From: Glycomyces sambucus
Lineage (GTDB): Bacteria; Actinomycetota; Actinomycetes; Mycobacteriales; Micromonosporaceae
DNA length: 64,000 nt
NCBI RefSeq assembly: GCF_900102815.1
Contig: NZ_FNGF01000004.1
Coordinates: 496,001 to 560,000, forward strand
Direction: 5' to 3'
The notes under the pieces are model-generated. The model was given only the letters and a program-made list of their open reading frames with translations. It had not been told where the DNA came from and ran no database searches. Each line of letters opens with the position of its first letter. Position 1 is the first letter of the stretch. Positions 39,737-47,555 of the stretch are shown here, one piece after another. The position numbers and the translations under genes are program-made.

Positions 39737-40876
39737 TCACGTGCCGAGCCGTTCCGCGACGAACTCGACGAGGTGGGAGGGGGTCATGGCGCCGATGTGG
39801 GCGCCGACGTCGGCCATGCGCTTGGCGAGGTTGCGGTCGTAGGAGGGGTTGGCCTCCTCGTCGAGGGCGGCCAGGCCGAGGAACTGGGTGCCCTGCTCGC
39901 ACAGCTGCTTGGTGGTGTGGACGAGCCGGGACTCGCTGCCGCCCTCGTAGAAGTCGGTGATGAGGGCGACGATGGACCGGCGGGGGTTCTCGATGAGCCC
40001 GGCCGCGTAGTCGACGGCCTTGGCGATGTCGGTGCCGCCGCCGAGCTGGACCTTCATGAGCAGTTCGACCGGGTCGTCCACTTCGGAGGTCATGTCGACC
40101 ACGCTGGTGTCGAACGCGACCAGGTGGGTCTTCAGGCCCGGGAGGGCGTACAGGCACGCGGCCGTGACCGCCGAGTGGATGACCGAGCTGGTCATCGACC
40201 CCGACTGGTCGACCAGGAGCACGAGCTGCCACTGCTCCAGGCGCTTGGAGGTGCGCGAGTGGAAGTGGGGGCGCTCGATGGCGACCTGCCGGTCCTCGGG
40301 CCGGTAGTGCTTCAGGTTCGACTTGAGGGTGCGCTTGAGGTCGAAGTCGCGGGCGCGGCGGTGGAAGCTCGGCTTGCGGTTGCGGCTGCCGGTGAAAACG
40401 GTGCGGACCTGCACGGACAGCTTCTCCACCAGCTGGCGCACCACTTCCTCCACGATGCGCCTGGCGGCGTTGAGGACCGCCGGGTTCATCAGGTGCTTGG
40501 TCTGGAGGACGGCCTTGAGGAGCGCGGGGTTCGGCTCGATGCGGGCGAGGACGTCGGGGTCGGTGAGGACGTCGTGGATCTGGTACCGCTCGATGGCGTC
40601 GCGTTCGAGGCGCTCGATGGTGTCCTTGGGGAACAGCTTGTGGATGCTGTCGAGCCAGTCGACGGTGGTCACGATCGACGCCTCGTCGCCGCCGCGCCGG
40701 TCGTCGCTGTCGCGGGCGCCGCCGCGGCGCACGTCGCGCTTGCCGAGGTCGTCGTCGCGGCCGTACAGCCAGTCGAGGGCGGCGTCGCGCCCGGCGTTCT
40801 CCGCGTTGAGGCCCCCGGTGGAGCGTTCGGCGGCGGGGCCGAGGATCAGCCGCCAGCGTTGCAGGTCGGCGCTCAT
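39737..40876 (-). CDS. vWA-domain protein (YehP-like) of the yeh-like locus
   Basis: 379 residues. An N-terminal helical, charged region (1-200) contains DWLDSIHKLFPKDTIERLERDA and a very basic stretch (about 160-190). A C-terminal von Willebrand A domain (about 215-379) has a full MIDAS: DQSGSM (223-228), GGTD (280-283) and TDFYEGG (307-313). vWA proteins next to MoxR ATPases usually act as the metal-dependent partner on which the ATPase works. Its ATG overlaps the DUF5682 stop (ATGA), so it is coupled to it. Confidence 0.9.
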   Translation of the reverse strand: MSADLQRWRLILGPAAERSTGGLNAENAGRDAALDWLYGRDDDLGKRDVRRGGARDSDDRRGGDEASIVTTVDWLDSIHKLFPKDTIERLERDAIERYQIHDVLTDPDVLARIEPNPALLKAVLQTKHLMNPAVLNAARRIVEEVVRQLVEKLSVQVRTVFTGSRNRKPSFHRRARDFDLKRTLKSNLKHYRPEDRQVAIERPHFHSRTSKRLEQWQLVLLVDQSGSMTSSVIHSAVTAACLYALPGLKTHLVAFDTSVVDMTSEVDDPVELLMKVQLGGGTDIAKAVDYAAGLIENPRRSIVALITDFYEGGSESRLVHTTKQLCEQGTQFLGLAALDEEANPSYDRNLAKRMADVGAHIGAMTPSHLVEFVAERLGT

Positions 40877-43143
40877 GTCACGTCCGTTCCGAAGAGGAGG
40901 TGCTCGCGGTCGAGGACGGCCTCGACGCGCGCTTCGAGGGCGAGGGACGCGGCCACGGTCATCGGGTCGACCTCCAGCCGCTTGGTCAGGTCCGCCGCGT
41001 CGCCGCCGCCCTGGAGGGCGACGACCCGCTCGGCGATGAGGCCGCGCTCGCGCGGGGGGAACATCGCGAACGCGTGGCGCAGCGCGGGCAGGGCCTCCAG
41101 GAACTCGGGCTCGGTGAGGTCGCCGACGAGTTCGTCGACGGCGGCGATGACGCCCTCGTCCTCGGCCACCACCTCCTCGCGGGCGAGCGAGAACAGCCCG
41201 GCGAGCCAGTCCCCCAACCGGTCCGGGGCGGCCGCGCCCTCGGCCGCGGCGGCGGCGTCGGCGGGCGCGCCGAGGGCCCAGGCGAGGCCGAGCGCGGCCC
41301 CGCGCAGGTCCGGCGGGGCCTGCGGGTCGAGCGCGATCCGGTCGGCCGCGGCGGTGACGCTGCCCGCGGCCGGGGCCAGGCCCGGGGCGTGGCGGACCGC
41401 GTCGCGCAGGGCCGTGAGCGCCCGCAGGCGCCCGGGCTCGGCGGGGCCGGGCGGGGCGTGGAGCCCTTCGGCGAGCCACATGATCCGGTCGCAGCACGCG
41501 GCCACGACCGAGCCGTACAGGTCGCTGCCGGCGGTGCCGAACAGGTGGTCGTGGCGCCACAGCGCCAGCGCCACCGCGAGGGCCTGCCCGACCGCGGCGA
41601 GGTCGCTGGACTCGGACACGGCCGCTTCGACGGCGCCGCCGAGCCGGTCGGTCAGGTGCGCGCGGCCGCACAGCGCGGCGTCGAAGAGGATGGCGGCCAG
41701 CATCTCCAGGGCGCCGTCGCGGTCGAGGCGCTGCTCCAGGACGGTCTGCGCGGCGTCGCCCAGGGTGGCGCCGAGCGCGCCCGCCTCGATGAGCGCGGGG
41801 AGCCGGTCCTCGGTGGGGCGCAGCGTCCAGTACTCCTCGGAGGTGACGTCGGCGCCCGCGGACGGGCCCTCGTCGCGGCGCACCCCGGGCACCGACAGCA
41901 GTCGCAGGCAGTGGAGGACGCGGCTGCGCGCGAGGTCGGCCGGGCGGGCGAGGTCGAGGCGCATCGCGCCGTCCTTGTCGAGGCCCAGGCGCTCCATCTC
42001 GGCGTGCGCGTCGGCCACGAGCGGCGGCGCGGGGGTGTCGGGGTGGAGGCGCCCGACGCGCTCGCCGGTGAGGGCGGCGGTCATCTCGACGACGACCGGA
42101 TGCGTTCCGGGCGTGAGGGTCCCGCGCCGCGTCCACGGCAGCGGGCCCTCCAGGTCGTCGCTGATGAGGGCGCTGGCGAGGCCGTCGAGGAGGTCGGTGC
42201 GGCCCGGCACCTCGTGGCCGCGCAGGCGCGCGAGGCCGTCGGTGAGGGCGCGGGCGCCGATGAGGTCGGCGGTGGAGACGTGGAGACCCTTGCCGCGCAG
42301 GCGGGTCGTGATGCGCTCCATGAGCGCGCCGGCGGCGACGGCGGCGCCGTCCTCCCACAGGCGCTGGTAGTACTCGGGCGAGGGCATCCCGGACTGGTAG
42401 CCGGCGAAGGCGTCGAGGCGCTTGAACGAGTACGGGACGAGGAACCCGCCGGTCTCGGTGCCTTCGGGCGGCCGCGGGACCTGCGGGGCCGCGGTGTCGC
42501 CCTCCTCGGCGAGGCGGCGCAGCGCGGGGGCGTGGAAGCCGCCGCAGACGACCAGGACCGGGCCCTCGTGCTCGGCGAGCGCGGCCCGGATCCACTGGGC
42601 CATGTGGGCTTCGCGGGCGGTGTCGGCGCCGTTGGTGTCGGCCTCGCCGCGCACCAGGTCGAAGTAGGCGTCGAGGCGGTCGGCGAGGCCGTCGGGGTCG
42701 GCGTTCTCGACCAGGTGGTCCCAGAGGGCGTCCTGGTTGTCGGCGCTGAAGGCGGCGCAGAGGCGGTCGGTGGCCTCGGTGTAGCGGCGCTCGGCGTCGG
42801 AGTAGCGGTTCTCGACCCCGTCGAAGGCGTCGTGCCAGGCGGGGAGGTCGATGAACCGCACCTGCGCGCCGGTGCGGCGGCCCTCGGTGAGGGCCGTCCA
42901 CTCCGGGGAGTAGTCGCACAGCGGGGTCCAGGAGCGGCGCACCGAGGTGCCGGTGCTGGCGTAGGAGTAGATCGCCACGGGGAGTTCGTGTTCGAGGGCG
43001 AGTTCGTCGAGGCGGTCGTTGAAGTCGGCGGGGCCCTCGATGAGGACGGCCGCGGGCCGGAGCCGTTCGATGCGGTCGGCGACGAGGCGGGCGCAGGCGG
43101 GCGAGTGGTGGCGCACCCCCTGCACGTGGAGGCGGTCGATCAT
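40873..43143 (-). CDS. DUF5682 protein (YehM-like) of the yeh-like locus
   Basis: 756 residues; no established function. The N-terminal 210 residues look enzymatic, with GVRHHSP (9-15), VLIEGPAD with Glu36, REAHMAQWI (177-185) and VVCGGFHAP (GGFH 201-204). This order of G-x2-H, E, R-x3-M and G-x2-H recalls the TraB/TIKI/EreA-like superfamily, which is my inference. The rest (about 330-756) is Ala/Leu-rich, probably helical. The ATG overlaps the moxR stop and its stop overlaps the vWA start, so the three are made together. A 60-residue upstream extension in frame overlaps moxR and is rejected. Confidence 0.88.
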   Translation of the reverse strand: MIDRLHVQGVRHHSPACARLVADRIERLRPAAVLIEGPADFNDRLDELALEHELPVAIYSYASTGTSVRRSWTPLCDYSPEWTALTEGRRTGAQVRFIDLPAWHDAFDGVENRYSDAERRYTEATDRLCAAFSADNQDALWDHLVENADPDGLADRLDAYFDLVRGEADTNGADTAREAHMAQWIRAALAEHEGPVLVVCGGFHAPALRRLAEEGDTAAPQVPRPPEGTETGGFLVPYSFKRLDAFAGYQSGMPSPEYYQRLWEDGAAVAAGALMERITTRLRGKGLHVSTADLIGARALTDGLARLRGHEVPGRTDLLDGLASALISDDLEGPLPWTRRGTLTPGTHPVVVEMTAALTGERVGRLHPDTPAPPLVADAHAEMERLGLDKDGAMRLDLARPADLARSRVLHCLRLLSVPGVRRDEGPSAGADVTSEEYWTLRPTEDRLPALIEAGALGATLGDAAQTVLEQRLDRDGALEMLAAILFDAALCGRAHLTDRLGGAVEAAVSESSDLAAVGQALAVALALWRHDHLFGTAGSDLYGSVVAACCDRIMWLAEGLHAPPGPAEPGRLRALTALRDAVRHAPGLAPAAGSVTAAADRIALDPQAPPDLRGAALGLAWALGAPADAAAAAEGAAAPDRLGDWLAGLFSLAREEVVAEDEGVIAAVDELVGDLTEPEFLEALPALRHAFAMFPPRERGLIAERVVALQGGGDAADLTKRLEVDPMTVAASLALEARVEAVLDREHLLFGTDVT

Positions 43144-44228
43144 CCCGGCAGTAGGTTCCGGGCCTGGTAGAGCGACTGCCAGTGCGGGCCTTTGCGCTTG
43201 GGGGCCTTCTGCTCCAGGTAGCGGCGCAGGCGCGCGAGGTCCTCGGCGGAGTCCTTGGCGGCGGCGCCGGCCATGCAGTCGACGATGTCGCCGGCCTCGG
43301 CGACCCCGCCGCGCAGGTACCACGCCTTGATGCCGACGGCGTGGGCGACGGAGACGGCCTCGGCGGTGGACATGACGGCCTGGGGGCGGCCGCCGTTGGC
43401 GTCGCCGACGCGGAGGTCGCGGAAGACCCGGACGAGGACTTCGAGGACGTCGCGGGAGGGGGCCTGGGGGACGCCGGAGCGGGCGAGCGCGTTGGCGGCC
43501 TCGTGCTCGACGAGGTCGAGTTCGGTCTTGAAGTCGCCGATGGGGAAGACGGTCTCGAAGTTGAAGCGGCGCTTGAGGGCCGCGCTCATCTCGTTGACGC
43601 CGCGGTCGCGGGTGTTGGCGGTGGCGATGATGTTGAAGCCCTCGCGGGCGAAGACCATCGAGTCGCCTTCGAGCTCGGGGATGGCGAGGACGCGGTCCGA
43701 GAGCGGGGACAGCAGCGAGTCCTGGACTTCGAGGGGGCAGCGGGTGATCTCCTCGAAGCGCACGACGCGGCCTTCGGCCATGCCGCGCAGGAGCGGCGCG
43801 GGGACGAGGGCGCGCTCGGTGGGGCCTTCGGAGACGAGGAGGGAGTAGTTCCAGGAGTAGGCGATCTGGTCCTCGGTGGTGGAGGCGCCGCCCTGGATGG
43901 TGAGGGTGGAGTCGCCGGAGACGGCGGCGGCGATGAGCTCGGAGAGCAGGGACTTGGCGGTGCCGGGCTCGCCGACGAGCATGAGGCCGCGGCTGGTGGC
44001 GAGGGTGACGAGGGCGCGGTCGATGAGCGAGGGGTCGCCGACGAACTTCTTGGCGATGCCGCGGGACTCGTCGCCGCAGATGAAGGTGCGGGCGGCCTGG
44101 AGGCTCAGGGCCCAGCCGGGCGGGCGCGGGGCGTCGTCCTCTTCGGCGAGCTTGGCGAGTTCGGCGGCGTAGCGCTGCTCGGCGGGGGGCCGCTGGAGGC
44201 GCGGTTCGGCGGTTGCGGTGTCGCTCAT
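43140..44228 (-). CDS. MoxR-family AAA+ ATPase (YehL-like)
   Basis: 362-residue AAA+ ATPase of the helix-2-insert clade. Walker A GEPGTAKS (86-93), Walker B VVRFEEI (155-161), sensor-1 NIIATANTRDRG and arginine-finger region ALKRRFNFET are all present, so it should be active. MoxR proteins are thought to remodel or load cofactors into vWA partners; the vWA gene is two genes downstream. It follows DUF4132-1 after 10 nt. The yehL neighbourhood of E. coli has the same partners. Confidence 0.93.
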   Translation of the reverse strand: MSDTATAEPRLQRPPAEQRYAAELAKLAEEDDAPRPPGWALSLQAARTFICGDESRGIAKKFVGDPSLIDRALVTLATSRGLMLVGEPGTAKSLLSELIAAAVSGDSTLTIQGGASTTEDQIAYSWNYSLLVSEGPTERALVPAPLLRGMAEGRVVRFEEITRCPLEVQDSLLSPLSDRVLAIPELEGDSMVFAREGFNIIATANTRDRGVNEMSAALKRRFNFETVFPIGDFKTELDLVEHEAANALARSGVPQAPSRDVLEVLVRVFRDLRVGDANGGRPQAVMSTAEAVSVAHAVGIKAWYLRGGVAEAGDIVDCMAGAAAKDSAEDLARLRRYLEQKAPKRKGPHWQSLYQARNLLPG

Positions 44229-44238
44229 GGGAGTCTTT

Positions 44239-47200
44239 CTAGCTGGTGGTCTGGACGGGTGCGGTGAGCCGGGCGAGGAGTTCGGCGGCGGCCACCGGGT
44301 CGATGGCGCGGCCGGGGAGGGGCCTGGCGTGGTCGGGGCGGCGGTTGCGGTTCGCTTGCAGCCGCAGGCCGGTGACGGTGTGGACGAGGTCCGGGTCGGG
44401 GTCGTGGCGGTCGGGGGCGGGGGCGGCGTCGCCGAGGAGCCAGCCGCCGGGGACGGCCCGCTGGAGGCGCCAGACCCAGGCGGGCGGCTCCCCGGCGGAG
44501 CGGTAGGTCTGGATCCAGCCGACGCGCTCGCCGAGCTGGGGGTAGGTGCCCTGGAGGCCGTCGAAGCGGGTGAGGCGGCCGGTCTCCAGCTCCTCGGCGG
44601 TGAAGCCGGCGCCGGGGCGGGAGAGCTGGTCGAAGGGCTGGATGACCTCGTAGTCGGCGAAGATCGTGACCCAGGCGGGGGTCTCGTCGCCCAGGAGCGC
44701 GGGGTGGGCGAGGCGGATCGCGGCGGGGTCGGGGTGGAACTCGCGGTCGTCGGCGTCGGCGAAGCCGCCGTCCTCGGCGATGCGGAACCCGGCGCCGCGG
44801 CTGTGCCAGGCGAGGCGGCGGGTGAAGACGCCGGTGATGGGGTGGGCGTCGAGGACGCGGAGGTCGGCGAGGGTGAAGGTCCGGCCGTCCATCATGGCCT
44901 CGCGCAGGAGGTCGGCCTGCTCCTCGGCGGTGGTCTCGACGGTCTTGACGAGGGCCTTGCAGCGGGCGGCCGCGGCTTTGGCGAGCGCGGCGTCGTCGCG
45001 GACGCCGGGTTTGGGGAGGGCCTTGCGGGCCCTGCCGGTGTCGTCGGTCAGGCGCGGGGTGAGGAGCCGGTCGAAGACGAGGTGGAAGCGCCTGGGGCCG
45101 TAGTCGAACTCGATCGGGCCGGGCACGCCGTGGTCGGGCAGGAGGCGGTCGGCGAGGGCTTCGTAGGTGAGGCCGCGGTCGGCGGCGAGGCGGTCGGCGA
45201 GGACGCGGGCGCGCTCGGTGGCGGTGTTGGCGAAGCGGAACGCGCGGGTGACGTCGCGCAGGGCGGCGAAGGCGGCCTCGGTGCCGATGTGGGCGAGGAC
45301 GTCGAGGCCGGTGAGGGCGCGGTCGAGCTGGCTGCGGCCGGGCCAGTCGGCGACGAGGGGGCCGAGGACGGCGACGGTGGCGTCGTCGCCGAAGGCGCCG
45401 AGCTGGTCGACGGCCCAGGAGTCCTTGCTGGGGGCCTCGGCGCGCAGCCACAGGTCGAACAGGGCGAGGGAGAACCGCTGGAGGGATGCGGGTTCGCAGT
45501 GGGCGGCGAAGTCGTCGACGCCGGGGAAGGGCAGTCGCGGGGACCAGAGCGCGAGGGCCGCGATGAGGTGGCGCACGGACGCGGCCGGGAGCGCGGTGGC
45601 GTTGCCGCGCAGCATGACCGGGGGGAGCATGGCGGGGTCGGCCCAGGCGCCGGGGGTGACGGTGCCGGCGAGGGGCACGCGAGGGTCGGTGGCGAGGAGG
45701 GCCTCGATGCGGGCGCGGACCTCGGGGCCGGGGGGCAGGGCGTCGAGGACGGCCCGGTCGCCGAGGCGGCGGGCGAGGTGGCGCAGGGCGGCCTCGCCGC
45801 CGTCGCGCAGGCGCTTGTCGGGGCCGAGGGCGCACGGGACGAGGTAGGGGACGGCGCGGGCGCCGTGGCGGTCGAGCCAGGCGGCGCCGTGGGCGCGCGC
45901 GGACTTCAGTCGCGCGAACCAGTCGGCGGCGAGGGCGGCGGCCTCGGCGCTGCGGATGGGGACGAGGGCGCCGGCGTACTTGGGGGCGTCGCGGAGCTTC
46001 GCGAGGACGGCGCCGGCTTCGGCGGCGCCGCCGCGGGCGAGGCGCCCGCGCAGGCGGTCGGCGAAGCCGAGGCCGAGTTCGGAGTCGCCGGTCCAGAAGG
46101 CGGCGTCGTCCCATTCGGCGAAGGACGGCTCGATGGCCATGGCGGCCTCGCGTTCGCCGGGGGCCCAGACGATCTCGGTCCCTTCGGGGGCGGTCAGGCC
46201 GGGGACGGGGTCGGGGGCGCTCCGGCGGCGGCGCTCGGCCCAGGGGGGCGCGAGGAGGGCGGCGGGGAGCCGGTCGGGGTCGGCGACGTCGGGGGCGGCC
46301 TCGGCGAGGAGGGCGTCGACGGCGGCGCGCTCTCGGTCATCGAGTCCTTTGAGAACGGTGTCGAGGGGGACGGCGTCCTGGCGCAGGGCCCCGGCGAGGC
46401 GGAAGCGCTCGGTGGGGGCGGTGTCGGCCGCGAGGGCGGCGACGGCGCGGGCGAAGCGGTGGGGCTGGCGGACGGCGGCGGGCTTGACGGCGGCGAGCGC
46501 GCCGGGTTCGGCGGCGCGGGCGACCAGGAGCCGCGCGGCCTCGTCGCTGGGGAGGGCCGCGACGGCCTGGAAGAGCATGGTGCGCTGGGCGAGTTCGAGG
46601 CTCTTGTGGCCGAGGGTGGCGGCGAGGACGGGGAGGGCGGCGGCGCCGAGGTTGCGGAGGAGTTCGGCGACGAGCCATTCCTTCGCGAGGTGGGCGGGCA
46701 GGCGCGTGTCGCCGAAGGCGCGCACGTGCTCCTCGCGGCTCATGGCGGCCCACACGGCCTGCTCGACGGCGGCGATGCCCTTGTAGGCGGCGCGTTCGGC
46801 GCAGGTCTGGGCGACCCACTCGTGCTCGTCGGGCAGGAGCAGGACGGCGGCGGCGCGCTTGAGGGGCGTGTCGCGGTGGGCCGCGGCGGTCGCCACGACA
46901 CGGGCGTACTCCTCGTCGCCGGCGGCGGCGAGGAGGCCGCGGACGAGCGCGAGGGCGCCCTTGCGGTCGGACCAGACGACGATCCACTTGAGGCTGGAGG
47001 CTTCGCCGGGGGCGACGGTGGGGATGTCGTTGACGCCCCAGCCGGCGGTGGAGGTCCAGCGGGTCTCGACGTCGAGCTCCTCGATGGCGGCGGCGACGGC
47101 GAACGGGAGGCCGTGGTCGGCCGCGAGCGCGGCGAACAGGTCGCGGTTGACGGCGGCGTGGTCGCCGTCGCTCTGGTACTGCGACCCGCGGAAGGGGTCG

Positions 47201-47484
47201 GCGAACCGGAGCAGGGTGACGACGACCGCGGCGCCGGCGGGGTTCGCCTCGCCGCGCAGGTGCGCGAGCCCGGCCCGGCCGCGCTCGGGGTCGCAGTCGG
47301 GGTGTTCGAGCGCGGCGATCATGTCGTCGCGGCGGGCGGCGAGGACGGCGCCCACTCTCGCGGAGGCCGCGGGGTCCGGCGCGACCGGAGCGCCCGCGCC
47401 GCGCCCGCGCCGGGGCAGGACCGGTTCCGTCCACTCGGCAGGAAGGATCAATCGATCTTCTTGCGCTGCAACGGTTTCGGTCAT
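44239..47484 (-). CDS. DUF4132 protein 1 (first gene of the effector-plus-MoxR unit)
   Basis: 1081 residues. The N-terminal tag is MTETVAAQEDRLILPAEW, shared in form with copies 3, 4 and 5. The middle is a helical-repeat-like, Ala/Leu-rich region. The C-terminal part carries the DUF4132 block (about 750-990), with YGPRRFHLVFD, then DYEVIQPFDQLSRP and FTAEELETGRLTRFDG. It ends QTTS with no membrane or signal sequence, so it is cytosolic. The function of the family is unknown; E. coli YehI and MolR belong to it. It has its own promoter and SD (CGAAGGA) and leads into moxR-DUF5682-vWA-SWIM. Confidence 0.9.
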   Translation of the reverse strand: MTETVAAQEDRLILPAEWTEPVLPRRGRGAGAPVAPDPAASARVGAVLAARRDDMIAALEHPDCDPERGRAGLAHLRGEANPAGAAVVVTLLRFADPFRGSQYQSDGDHAAVNRDLFAALAADHGLPFAVAAAIEELDVETRWTSTAGWGVNDIPTVAPGEASSLKWIVVWSDRKGALALVRGLLAAAGDEEYARVVATAAAHRDTPLKRAAAVLLLPDEHEWVAQTCAERAAYKGIAAVEQAVWAAMSREEHVRAFGDTRLPAHLAKEWLVAELLRNLGAAALPVLAATLGHKSLELAQRTMLFQAVAALPSDEAARLLVARAAEPGALAAVKPAAVRQPHRFARAVAALAADTAPTERFRLAGALRQDAVPLDTVLKGLDDRERAAVDALLAEAAPDVADPDRLPAALLAPPWAERRRRSAPDPVPGLTAPEGTEIVWAPGEREAAMAIEPSFAEWDDAAFWTGDSELGLGFADRLRGRLARGGAAEAGAVLAKLRDAPKYAGALVPIRSAEAAALAADWFARLKSARAHGAAWLDRHGARAVPYLVPCALGPDKRLRDGGEAALRHLARRLGDRAVLDALPPGPEVRARIEALLATDPRVPLAGTVTPGAWADPAMLPPVMLRGNATALPAASVRHLIAALALWSPRLPFPGVDDFAAHCEPASLQRFSLALFDLWLRAEAPSKDSWAVDQLGAFGDDATVAVLGPLVADWPGRSQLDRALTGLDVLAHIGTEAAFAALRDVTRAFRFANTATERARVLADRLAADRGLTYEALADRLLPDHGVPGPIEFDYGPRRFHLVFDRLLTPRLTDDTGRARKALPKPGVRDDAALAKAAAARCKALVKTVETTAEEQADLLREAMMDGRTFTLADLRVLDAHPITGVFTRRLAWHSRGAGFRIAEDGGFADADDREFHPDPAAIRLAHPALLGDETPAWVTIFADYEVIQPFDQLSRPGAGFTAEELETGRLTRFDGLQGTYPQLGERVGWIQTYRSAGEPPAWVWRLQRAVPGGWLLGDAAPAPDRHDPDPDLVHTVTGLRLQANRNRRPDHARPLPGRAIDPVAAAELLARLTAPVQTTS

Positions 47485-47517
47485 GTCATTCCTTCGCGGG
47501 GCGGTCGGTTCCCCAAG

Positions 47518-47542
47518 ATCATAGAGACAGGGTGCGACATCC
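47518..47542 (-). promoter_or_regulatory. Promoter of the DUF4132-1/moxR unit with shared 12-bp element
   Basis: Minus strand: element GGATGTCGCACC (47531-47542), 7 bp, -10 TATGAT (47518-47523), then about 33 nt to the ATG. No standard -35 is seen upstream of the element, so the element itself may be an alternative-sigma -35 region or an activator site. The same element at the same distance precedes DUF4132-5. Confidence 0.65.
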
Positions 47543-47555
47543 CGTCCCGCTCAGG

